Of a DNA stretch of 7,424 nt, positions 1-6,163 are shown piece by piece. The position numbers and the translations under genes are program-made. Source of the DNA: Clostridiales bacterium DTU092 (GTDB lineage: Bacteria; Bacillota; Clostridia; Caldicoprobacterales; Caldicoprobacteraceae); the NCBI GenBank assembly GCA_001513505.1, contig LFTM01000088.1, positions 5,768 to 13,191 on the forward strand, in the 5' to 3' direction. The notes below the pieces were generated by a model that worked only from the letters and a program-made list of their open reading frames with translations, made no database searches and was not told the origin of the DNA. Position 1 is the stretch's first letter. Every line of letters starts with the position of its first letter.

Positions 1-3000
1 TGACAGTTCCTTTAGTTTTTCGGTTTGTGCTTTATAGGGTGTTATGATACATATATCTTCAAGAACTTCACCCTTTTCAAGAAGCTCAATAACTTTTTTG
101 ACGGATAGCATGGCTTCACTGATATTGTAGTATGTTGAGTTTTCTTCGGTCTCTGACCTGGTTTGGGGATCGAGAAACTCCGAGGTATCAATTATTTCAA
201 TCGGGTTCTGGGGGAAGAGAACGTTTCTCTTTTGCTTAGGCACCTTGTAGTATGACGAATCGGTATTGGGGTACAGTTTTCCATCATAAATCAGGTCAGA
301 TATAAATGATACCATATTGGGATTCTCGGTCCTATAGTTAATATCCAGAAACACGCTGTTAAACCGGTTCCGATCGGTTATCAGTTTTTCGAAAAGGCTT
401 TTTTGAAGTTCCTCACTGGTATACAGATCAATTAAAGGATCATACTCCAGCAGCACTTCATTTGGGATAGGGAACGGAGGAATCTGCAGATGGTCCCCTA
501 TTATAACGCATTTATTAGCAAAGCCTAAACTGAACAGTGTTTCCGGGATATTCATCTGTGAGCCTTCATCTATTATGACTATATCATAGTTTTCTACTTC
601 CATATTTCTGTCCAGATAAAAACCAAGGGGCGTACCCAGAACTATTTTGTTTTTTCCTCCCAGCATGTACATATAAGCCGGATTGGAAGTGGAAACCGCT
701 GGCGCATAGGGCAGATCAGATTTAAACTCTATATTGTTCCCGGTACGCAGGACCCGTACTTTATCCTGGATCAGTTTCTCCAGTATATTATCCACGGCCA
801 CATTGGTCTTTGCCAATATAAGTACGTTTTTACCCTTATAATAATACTGCAGGGCAATTTCCTTGATTAAGGTAGTTTTACCTGTGCCGGGAGGTCCCTG
901 CACTATTCCCAGAACATTATTTATACCGTCCAAAGTGCATGCCAGGGCTACGGCTTGTTTTTGAGCTTCATTGGATAAAAGGTTTTTGTCATAATATTCA
1001 TCGTCTGAAAGCACATATATATTTTCCTCAGATAAAGGTGCTTCTTTTCTTAACCCCAGTACTACAGACAGCAAAGGGGACAGACTGTCGTCTTCAATAT
1101 CCTTTATTATTTTTTCAATATAGCTTGCTACTATGGCATCGTTTGAGCTTTTTGTAAAAGATTTAATATTTGCAATTTCATCTTCACTTATATAGCCCAG
1201 AGCTTTTAATTCTATAATGTATCCCTGGCCGTTTTTTTGTTCACGGGATTCAATTACCTCGAATTCATCTCCCGAATCTGAGGTGAGAATTTCTCCCGGG
1301 AAGGAATCGGTATTCATACGAAAAATGAATGAACCACTGTATTCCACGAGATACTCACATTTAATATCATGGTACTTCCTTACTTTTATATCAAGAATTT
1401 TCTTATGATTTTTTAATTCTTCTATTACCTCATCCTTATCTTTAGCGGGCACCAAATCCGGCTTTGCAAACATGATTCTGTTCTGCGGTTCATGATCGGG
1501 CTCCTTAATCCCCGCCAATTTATACAGGTCAGATTTAAGCAGCCTGTAGTCGCCGTTTCTTTTCTTCCTGAAACCAAGCCAGTCCCTTGGTACAGCTTTT
1601 AGTATCTCGTACAGAAAATCTATATACTGCTTCCGGTTCATAGGTGCCAGGATGGTGACAAGGCCTTTTCTATAGATACCGGCTTTTTTTGCATTGTTTA
1701 TAAATGTATATTTTCTGCACAGGCTTTTTAAATCATAGTGTTTAAGATATTCATTGATCAACTCCTTAATATTGGCCAGACTGTCAAAGTATTTGCGGTG
1801 GGACGTATTGTCGAGGGTAGCCAGTCTGCCGGTTTTGGGGTTAATGTCGATCCTTGGGATACTTAGGCTGTTGAAAATAAACTCGGTAATTTGTTGAGCC
1901 GGATCTTTGAGTTTGGCTGCATAGTGATAATACAGCCCGGACAGGGTCTTGTTATTCAGGAATTTTAGTTCCACCGAATCAAATTCCTTTGATCCCATCA
2001 GCCTGGGATGGAATATTTCCATCTCAACAGCAGCTCTCATTACGATTTCCCTTTGCACCCTCAAAGGTATGCTCTCCCATCTGCACATGGCACAGCTGGC
2101 AATCATATTGATCCAGTCGTTTAATGTTGATTTTTCTATACCTATTGAATCGCATATAAACTGGACAACCGGAATATCATCCGAAGGCACCCTAAGGCTG
2201 TAGTATGAATAAAGGCCTGACAATGTTTTCCCGTTAAGGCATTCAAACCTTGTGGAGCAAAAATCCCTGTATCCCATTAGCCTGGGGTTCTTCAGATCCA
2301 GCTCCTTTGCGCACATGAACAGTATTTCACGGCAAATCTCGTTTGGCACAGAACCCCATGTTACTTTGGAATCGTTATTTTCAATAATAGATATCCATTG
2401 CTCAATATTCAGATCCGGGATCTCCAGATCATCACACATAAATGTTATGGTATCAACCCCGCTGTCATGGGCCAGGGCACTGTAGTAGGTATACAGGCTG
2501 GACAGCGGTTTGCCGTTCAGAAACGCTGAAGGTTTCACCAGTTCCTCCACCTTTAACATCCTGGGGTTGGGTTTGCCTTCTTCTTCGGCTTTCATGCTTA
2601 GTATACGGGCTATAAAGTGTTTTGGTACCATCTCCCATTTAAAATGCTTGTAAAATGCTATAAAATGCAGCCATTCCTCAAAAGTAAGCTCAGGTATACC
2701 ATAAACATCGCATATGAAATCAATGCTTCGGATGCCTCCACGTTCCAATCCATAAAAACGGGAGCCAAAACTGTATAATGACATACCATCCAAAAAATCC
2801 AGACCGGTTTTAAGATCGTCAGAAGACATCATTCTGGGGTTGGAATAACCTAGTTGTTCTGCAGCCCGATACAGTATTTTTCTTATAACATTATGTGGGA
2901 TTACGTCCCAAAAAATGCTGACAGACTTATCGGTTATATAAGTTATCCAATCTTCCTCAGTGATTTCAATATCCAGCATATCGCATATATTCTTTATGAC

Positions 3001-3573
3001 GCTGCCTCGTATATCCTGTGATATATTTTTGAAATAGGTATAGTACCCCGTCAGAGTTTTTCCGTTCAGGAATTTAAACTTTCGGGAAAAATCATTGTTT
3101 TTTATGAATAGGGGATGAGAATAACCCAGTTCTTTACATGCCTCCAGCAGTACTTTTCTTTTTGCGTTATCGGGGATATTCTTCCATGAAAAAATGTTGT
3201 GGGAAGCTATATATTTGATCCATTCATCCTCCGAAACCTGCGGTATTCCCAGTATATCGCAAATGTTGGTTATTATATGAACCCCTTCTTTTCTGGGGAT
3301 ACTGTTCTTATAGTAAGCATACAGGCCGTTTAACGGCTGGTTGTTTATAAATTTAAAGCGGTGTTTTTCCAGATCTTTTGAAGCTATAAACCGCGGATTG
3401 GGAAGATTTAATTCCTGTGCAACCATATACAGTATCTGCCTATGGACATGATCGCTGACACGGCTCCAAAGGAATGAAGGAGGGCGTTTAGTCCTGTTTT
3501 TGCGGCTAAGCATTGTTAGGACTTCTTCTATATCATAATATATATCTTTTTCCATATAAACTGTTGCTTCCAC
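1..3573 (-). CDS. SF1 (Upf1/Dna2-like) helicase with N-terminal six-repeat array; C-terminus beyond window edge
   Basis: This is an open frame of 1191 codons with no stop, running off the left edge, so the protein is partial. Residues ~34-573 are six ~93-residue repeats. Residues ~574-860 are a linker and probable OB/stalk region. The ATPase core then starts with a Q motif (NEAQKQA, Q871). Motif I (GPPGTGKTT) is at 893-901 with K899, and motif Ia (TNVAVDN) is at 923-929. GTPLGF begins at 980, motif II (DEGSQ) is at 1002-1006, and motif III (GDHLQIPP) is at 1026-1033. Motif IV (NYR) ends at R1081, and TPYKAQ is at 1178-1183. This set and order is typical of Upf1/IGHMBP2/Dna2-like SF1B helicases (AAA_11/AAA_12), which unwind or translocate 5'-3' on nucleic acid using ATP. 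Motifs V and VI are cut off, not absent. A GTG start at 3573 is chosen because AAAGGAG lies about 9 nt upstream; ATG at 3555 is in frame but poorly spaced. It is transcribed divergently from the cbi operon. A role in phage defence or DNA repair is possible but not shown. Confidence 0.9.
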   Translation of the reverse strand, partial: MEATVYMEKDIYYDIEEVLTMLSRKNRTKRPPSFLWSRVSDHVHRQILYMVAQELNLPNPRFIASKDLEKHRFKFINNQPLNGLYAYYKNSIPRKEGVHIITNICDILGIPQVSEDEWIKYIASHNIFSWKNIPDNAKRKVLLEACKELGYSHPLFIKNNDFSRKFKFLNGKTLTGYYTYFKNISQDIRGSVIKNICDMLDIEITEEDWITYITDKSVSIFWDVIPHNVIRKILYRAAEQLGYSNPRMMSSDDLKTGLDFLDGMSLYSFGSRFYGLERGGIRSIDFICDVYGIPELTFEEWLHFIAFYKHFKWEMVPKHFIARILSMKAEEEGKPNPRMLKVEELVKPSAFLNGKPLSSLYTYYSALAHDSGVDTITFMCDDLEIPDLNIEQWISIIENNDSKVTWGSVPNEICREILFMCAKELDLKNPRLMGYRDFCSTRFECLNGKTLSGLYSYYSLRVPSDDIPVVQFICDSIGIEKSTLNDWINMIASCAMCRWESIPLRVQREIVMRAAVEMEIFHPRLMGSKEFDSVELKFLNNKTLSGLYYHYAAKLKDPAQQITEFIFNSLSIPRIDINPKTGRLATLDNTSHRKYFDSLANIKELINEYLKHYDLKSLCRKYTFINNAKKAGIYRKGLVTILAPMNRKQYIDFLYEILKAVPRDWLGFRKKRNGDYRLLKSDLYKLAGIKEPDHEPQNRIMFAKPDLVPAKDKDEVIEELKNHKKILDIKVRKYHDIKCEYLVEYSGSFIFRMNTDSFPGEILTSDSGDEFEVIESREQKNGQGYIIELKALGYISEDEIANIKSFTKSSNDAIVASYIEKIIKDIEDDSLSPLLSVVLGLRKEAPLSEENIYVLSDDEYYDKNLLSNEAQKQAVALACTLDGINNVLGIVQGPPGTGKTTLIKEIALQYYYKGKNVLILAKTNVAVDNILEKLIQDKVRVLRTGNNIEFKSDLPYAPAVSTSNPAYMYMLGGKNKIVLGTPLGFYLDRNMEVENYDIVIIDEGSQMNIPETLFSLGFANKCVIIGDHLQIPPFPIPNEVLLEYDPLIDLYTSEELQKSLFEKLITDRNRFNSVFLDINYRTENPNMVSFISDLIYDGKLYPNTDSSYYKVPKQKRNVLFPQNPIEIIDTSEFLDPQTRSETEENSTYYNISEAMLSVKKVIELLEKGEVLEDICIITPYKAQTEKLKELS
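1855..3474 (-). repeat. Six tandem ~93-residue protein repeats in the helicase N-terminus
   Basis: The units start two residues before a conserved Trp at residues 36, 130, 222, 313, 406 and 499, a period of 91-94. DNA spans are 3193-3474, 2917-3192, 2644-2916, 2365-2643, 2086-2364 and 1855-2085. Each unit reads, in order: W..(I/V)P with a following R.IL..A helix, an E(L)G..NPR.M stretch, F.FLNGKTLSGLY.YY, then ICD.LGIP, then EEWI..IA. Unit 6 has lost the Cys-Asp and the final Trp helix (FIFNSLSIP) and ends the array. The residues before unit 1 (DIEEVLTML) look like the tail half of a preceding unit. The repeats are diverged at DNA level, so this is an old protein-level duplication and not a recent DNA repeat. 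I do not recognise the family. The helical pattern and the link to a helicase suggest nucleic-acid binding; that is inference. Confidence 0.85.
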
Positions 3574-3581
3574 TATTGGAA

Positions 3582-3590
3582 CTCTCCTTT
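3582..3590 (-). promoter_or_regulatory. Ribosome binding site deciding the helicase start
   Basis: On the minus strand AAAGGAGAG gives a 7-nt match (AAAGGAG) to the anti-Shine-Dalgarno. It sits about 9-10 nt before the GTG at 3573, but 28 nt before the in-frame ATG at 3555, so the GTG is preferred. Confidence 0.7.
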
Positions 3591-3767
3591 CTGCCACCCA
3601 TAGTTGCAAAGTCATACACGAAAAAGCCATTGAAAGCTATAAATCCCAACTATTATAATTATAAACCATATAAATTCTTTTATATATTGTAAGATTTAAT
3701 AAAAATAATTGATTTTTTTGTACAATTTAAACGGATTATACTGTTTGACACATATTTTCCGGCCTAC

Positions 3768-3796
3768 TTGACAAACTATACTAAAAGGCATATAAT
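3768..3796 (+). promoter_or_regulatory. Consensus sigma-A promoter of the cbiMQO operon
   Basis: A perfect -35 TTGACA (3768-3773) and a perfect -10 TATAAT (3791-3796) are separated by exactly 17 bp. Transcription should begin near 3802-3805, giving a leader of about 75 nt before cbiM. A promoter this strong would normally need repression, which fits the palindrome just downstream. Confidence 0.88.
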
Positions 3797-3806
3797 GGCA
3801 GCGGAA

Positions 3807-3823
3807 ATGCAAATCATTTGCAA
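3807..3823 (+). promoter_or_regulatory. Palindromic operator, Fur-family / Nur-like
   Basis: TGCAAAT-C-ATTTGCA (3808-3822) is a perfect 7-1-7 inverted repeat, the layout used by Fur, Zur and PerR boxes. Read as 3807-3823 it is ATGCAA-N5-TTGCAA. As I recall, the nickel regulator Nur of Streptomyces recognises TTGCAA-N5-TTGCAA, which would leave one mismatch. It lies at about +5 to +21 of the predicted transcript, where a bound repressor would block initiation or early elongation. Regulator identity is inferred from the site and from the metal-transporter genes it precedes; no regulator gene is in the window. Confidence 0.65.
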
Positions 3824-3865
3824 TATGGTCAATTTGCTTACCTGTATGGATTATTTTTTATGTGC

Positions 3866-3870
3866 GGAGG
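3866..3870 (+). promoter_or_regulatory. Ribosome binding site of cbiM
   Basis: GGAGG, 8 nt before the ATG at 3879, fixes the cbiM start. It argues against starting at the ATT codon three codons later, which would restore a canonical Met-His N-terminus. Confidence 0.8.
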
Positions 3871-3878
3871 AATAGCTC

Positions 3879-4589
3879 ATGAGTCACATTCATATATCGG
3901 ATGGGATTGTGCCGCCTGTATGGTGGCTATCAGGATATTTGTTCTGCCTGGCAGCGGTGCTTATAATACTAAAAAGCTATGATTTGGAAAAGGTTAGGTA
4001 TAAGATACCAAAGATTGCAATGATGGCTGCAGTTATGCTTATTACCATGTCCGTTCCTTTGGGCTTTATACCCTTTCATATGAACTTTGCTGCGTTGGCC
4101 GGAATAATACTTGGCCCTGCAATCAGTTTTGTATCCATATTTGTAGTAAATTTTGTTTTAGCTCTTCTGGGACACGGCGGAATTACGGTAGTGGGAATTA
4201 ATACTGTTTTTATTGGAGCCGAGGCCGTCCTTGGGGGAGTTTTGTTCAGATTACTAAAAAGTAAGTTTGGTACCACCATTTCTGCCGCTATATCTACAGC
4301 AGCGGCTCTTTTGTTGTCAACAATCCTGGTATTGTTGTTTCTAAACTCAATTGGAGTGGTAGATATATGGTCGGGGGAAGGACTGCTGCATGCGCACGAT
4401 GGAGAAGGAAATCATCATCACGGGCATTCATCTTTCCATATTGGCAGCATAGTTTTAACAGGATGGGGCGCCGTGCTGACTGTTGTTCTGGCAGGGATTG
4501 TACTGGAAACAGTGATAACAATATTGATTATAAGGTTTTTTCAAAAGATGCAATCTGATCTTGTACAACCTTTATCAGGGAGAAAATAG
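3879..4589 (+). CDS. cbiM: CbiM/NikM-type S component of ECF cobalt/nickel transporter
   Basis: This 236-residue integral membrane protein is the metal-binding substrate component of an ECF importer. The N-terminus MSHIHISDGIVPP matches the CbiM/NikM start (M-H-I-x-(D/E)-G) but with three extra residues. In the family, the amino-terminal Met-His region and a later His bind the Co2+/Ni2+ ion. Here H67 of HMNFAALAGIILGP aligns without gaps to the family HPTGTGLGAILFGP-type segment. Hydrophobic segments lie near residues 14-32, 46-64, 70-97, 104-124, 132-158 and 188-220. A loop at 171-187 holds eight His (HAHDGEGNHHHGHSSFH). CbiQ and CbiO follow directly, and no CbiN/NikN gene is present. The sequence alone does not separate cobalt from nickel; the Nur-like operator and the lack of a B12 riboswitch lean towards nickel. 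Confidence 0.9.
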   Translation: MSHIHISDGIVPPVWWLSGYLFCLAAVLIILKSYDLEKVRYKIPKIAMMAAVMLITMSVPLGFIPFHMNFAALAGIILGPAISFVSIFVVNFVLALLGHGGITVVGINTVFIGAEAVLGGVLFRLLKSKFGTTISAAISTAAALLLSTILVLLFLNSIGVVDIWSGEGLLHAHDGEGNHHHGHSSFHIGSIVLTGWGAVLTVVLAGIVLETVITILIIRFFQKMQSDLVQPLSGRK

Positions 4590-4594
4590 GCTGT

Positions 4595-4603
4595 AAGGGG
4601 GAG
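4595..4603 (+). promoter_or_regulatory. Ribosome binding site of cbiQ
   Basis: AAGGGGGAG lies 5 nt before the ATG at 4609, within the 19-bp gap after the cbiM stop. Confidence 0.65.
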
Positions 4604-4608
4604 TAGGC

Positions 4609-5325
4609 ATGCATCTGTCGGCTATAGATCAGATGGCCGGTAATGGTAACAGTATTTTTCATCATGCCGGTGTACCCTATAAACTGCTGATGGTACTGGC
4701 TTTGCTTATTGGAATTATCGGAGCTGATAATGTCATTCAGCTGGGAATATTGATTGGCGTTGTTATTATAATGTTTATAATAACAAGGGTGCATGCTAAA
4801 GAGATTATCCACCTGTTGATTTACCCGGCATTTTTCAGTTCGCTTTTTGCGTTGTTTAAATTCCAGGAGTCATTGGCATCCGGTTTTATTGTTATAATGA
4901 AAGGTACGGGAGCTGCACTAACAACTTTATTCCTTCTTTCCACAACACCTTGGATAGAAATATTTGCATTTCTATCAGCTTATTTGCCGGGCCTGCTGGT
5001 AGATATTTTTATGTTTACTTACCGTTCTTTTTTTATTTTAATCGATAGCTTGGAGAATTTACTGCGCAGCATAAGGCTCAGGGGAGGATATCATTCTTTT
5101 AACCCATTAATGAGCATAAAAAATATGGCTTCCGTGGTGGGACTGGTCATATTGAATTCCTTTGAAATGAGTGAAAGGATGTACAAGATATACCAGTTAA
5201 GGGGATACACAGGGGGCATTCCGGTTGTCAGAGATTGGTGGAAGGTTACTTATACGGATGGTATAGTTATTGTCCTTTCACTTTTAATTGTATTTGGGAC
5301 GGTGATTATGTGGAGACTTTGGTAG
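4609..5325 (+). CDS. cbiQ: CbiQ-type T component (transmembrane coupling protein) of ECF transporter
   Basis: This 238-residue membrane protein couples ATP hydrolysis by CbiO to movement of the CbiM substrate component. The length is within the usual range for CbiQ/EcfT. Hydrophobic segments are near residues 25-40, 42-60, 68-84, 92-112, 118-145, 172-184 and 218-236. The two short Arg-Gly signatures of T components, which sit on coupling helices that dock on the ATPase, are both present: SIRLRGG (R156, R158, G159) and YQLRGYTG (R198, G199). It begins 19 bp after cbiM, and its 3' end overlaps the start of cbiO by about 16 bp in another frame, as expected for subunits made in fixed ratio. I see no missing elements. 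Confidence 0.9.
   Translation: MHLSAIDQMAGNGNSIFHHAGVPYKLLMVLALLIGIIGADNVIQLGILIGVVIIMFIITRVHAKEIIHLLIYPAFFSSLFALFKFQESLASGFIVIMKGTGAALTTLFLLSTTPWIEIFAFLSAYLPGLLVDIFMFTYRSFFILIDSLENLLRSIRLRGGYHSFNPLMSIKNMASVVGLVILNSFEMSERMYKIYQLRGYTGGIPVVRDWWKVTYTDGIVIVLSLLIVFGTVIMWRLW
5301..5306 (+). promoter_or_regulatory. Probable ribosome binding site inside cbiQ, deciding the cbiO start
   Basis: GGTGAT can pair with the 16S tail sequence ATCACC and stands 3 nt before the GTG at 5310, or about 7 nt when counted from its GG core. The match is weak, but it is the best available near the conserved protein start. Confidence 0.4.
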
Positions 5326-6158
5326 AAGTACGATGTATAAAACATATTTATCCTGACAAAACACAGGTTACATTATGCGGTCTTGATTTTGTCGTACACG
5401 CAGGTGAGAGGGTAGTGGTTTTAGGACCTAACGGAGCTGGAAAGACCACCCTGCTGGCTCATATATTAGGTTTATTATCACCTGTCGAAGGATCGGTAAA
5501 TATTATGGGTCTGGAACCCTATAAACATTTTCGTACCATCCGCCGAAATATAGGAGTGGTGTTTCAGAATGTAGATGAACAGATAATCGGACCAACGGTG
5601 TTTGACGATATCGCTTTCACGCCGAGAAACGAAAAGATGAAAAGGGATGAAATTCAACGCAAGGTGATGTCTGTAGCAAAAATGGCAGGCATAGAGGGAA
5701 TATTGGAAAAGATACCGCATTATTTAAGTGGTGGACAGAAAAAAAAGGTTGCTCTTGCAGGGGCTATTGTAATGGATCCCCAGCTTTTGATTTTGGACGA
5801 ACCCTTTGATGGTTTGGATCCTGTATCAAAAAAAGAAATGATAAAGCTTTTTAACCGGCTGAATCGCGAGAGAAACACCACGTTAATTATTACTACCCAT
5901 GACGTGAATTTGGTACCTTATATTGCTGATACCGTGTATGTAATTTATGACGGTAAGATAGTCCTGCGCGGAAGTCCAAATGAGGTGTTTGCGCAGAAGG
6001 AAACTCTGGAGGCTGCGAATCTGGAACCCCCTGTTCTTGTTGATCTTTTTATGCACTTAAAGGAGAAGGGTTTGGATACAACGGTTCCAATCACCCTGGA
6101 GCAGGCAAAAGAACAATTGGATATAATATTGCAACATCAATCAAAAGCTATGAGGTGA
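5310..6158 (+). CDS. cbiO: CbiO-type ATPase of ECF cobalt/nickel transporter
   Basis: This is an ABC ATPase of 282 residues that powers the CbiM-CbiQ importer from the cytoplasmic face, presumably as a homodimer since only one ATPase gene is present. All ABC elements are intact: Walker A GPNGAGKTT (39-47, K45), Q-loop Q86 (VFQNVDEQ), signature LSGGQ (139-143), Walker B ending D163-E164, D-loop DGLDP, and H-loop H197 (TTHD). The C-terminal stretch (LFMHLKEKG, then PITLEQA) is typical of CbiO. The frame is open back to a TTG at 5235, but those 25 extra codons lie inside cbiQ and show no ABC similarity. GTG 5310 gives METLVEVR, matching the family M-I-E-V-R opening; TTG 5319 is an alternative. 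It overlaps cbiQ by 16 bp, and its stop lies within the ribosome site of the next gene. Confidence 0.9.
   Translation: METLVEVRCIKHIYPDKTQVTLCGLDFVVHAGERVVVLGPNGAGKTTLLAHILGLLSPVEGSVNIMGLEPYKHFRTIRRNIGVVFQNVDEQIIGPTVFDDIAFTPRNEKMKRDEIQRKVMSVAKMAGIEGILEKIPHYLSGGQKKKVALAGAIVMDPQLLILDEPFDGLDPVSKKEMIKLFNRLNRERNTTLIITTHDVNLVPYIADTVYVIYDGKIVLRGSPNEVFAQKETLEAANLEPPVLVDLFMHLKEKGLDTTVPITLEQAKEQLDIILQHQSKAMR
6152..6158 (+). promoter_or_regulatory. Ribosome binding site of the HD-GYP gene, overlapping the cbiO stop
   Basis: GAGGTGA is a 7-nt match to the anti-Shine-Dalgarno, with 8 nt between its GAGG core and the ATG at 6164. Its TGA is the cbiO stop codon. The in-frame GTG at 6155 falls inside this site, so ATG 6164 is the better start. 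Confidence 0.75.
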
Positions 6159-6163
6159 GGTAT

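Larger units (their letters stand above)
3574..3878. other. Divergent intergenic region, AT-rich
   Basis: About 305 bp separate the helicase start from cbiM. The part from ~3640 to 3740 is very AT-rich with several TATAAT-like strings on the minus strand (for example ATTATA on the plus strand at 3735-3740). None of these has a convincing -35 at 16-18 bp, so the helicase promoter is not assigned. The rightward promoter, operator and ribosome site of the cbi operon are listed separately. No small gene or structured RNA is evident here. Confidence 0.7.

Noticed and set aside
939..2485. Several plus-strand open frames of 63-84 codons (939-1157, 1217-1408, 1949-2203, 2252-2485)
   Set aside because: They lie antisense inside the helicase gene, have no family motifs or convincing ribosome sites, and are explained by the coding strand opposite.
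1855..3474. The repeat array as a recent DNA tandem duplication or CRISPR-like array
   Set aside because: Units are highly diverged at nucleotide level and repeat only as protein motifs; there are no identical short repeats with spacers.
3604..3609. TTGCAA half-site near the helicase start as a second Nur box
   Set aside because: There is no matching TTGCAA partner five bases away; a single hexamer in AT-rich DNA is expected by chance.
3735..3740. Minus-strand TATAAT as the helicase -10
   Set aside because: The expected -35 position reads GCCGGA on the minus strand; other AT-rich candidates nearby are equally weak.
3745..3750. A second TTGACA upstream of the main promoter
   Set aside because: Seventeen bases downstream lies the other TTGACA and not a -10 element, so no promoter is formed.
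3807..3837. GCAAAT pairing with either of two ATTTGC copies as a switching RNA hairpin
   Set aside because: The 6-bp AT-rich pairing is too weak and no terminator-like element follows; the DNA palindrome explanation is simpler.
3797..3878. Cobalamin (B12) riboswitch upstream of cbiM
   Set aside because: The leader after the consensus promoter is only ~75 nt, too short for a cobalamin riboswitch, and no B12-box-like string was seen.
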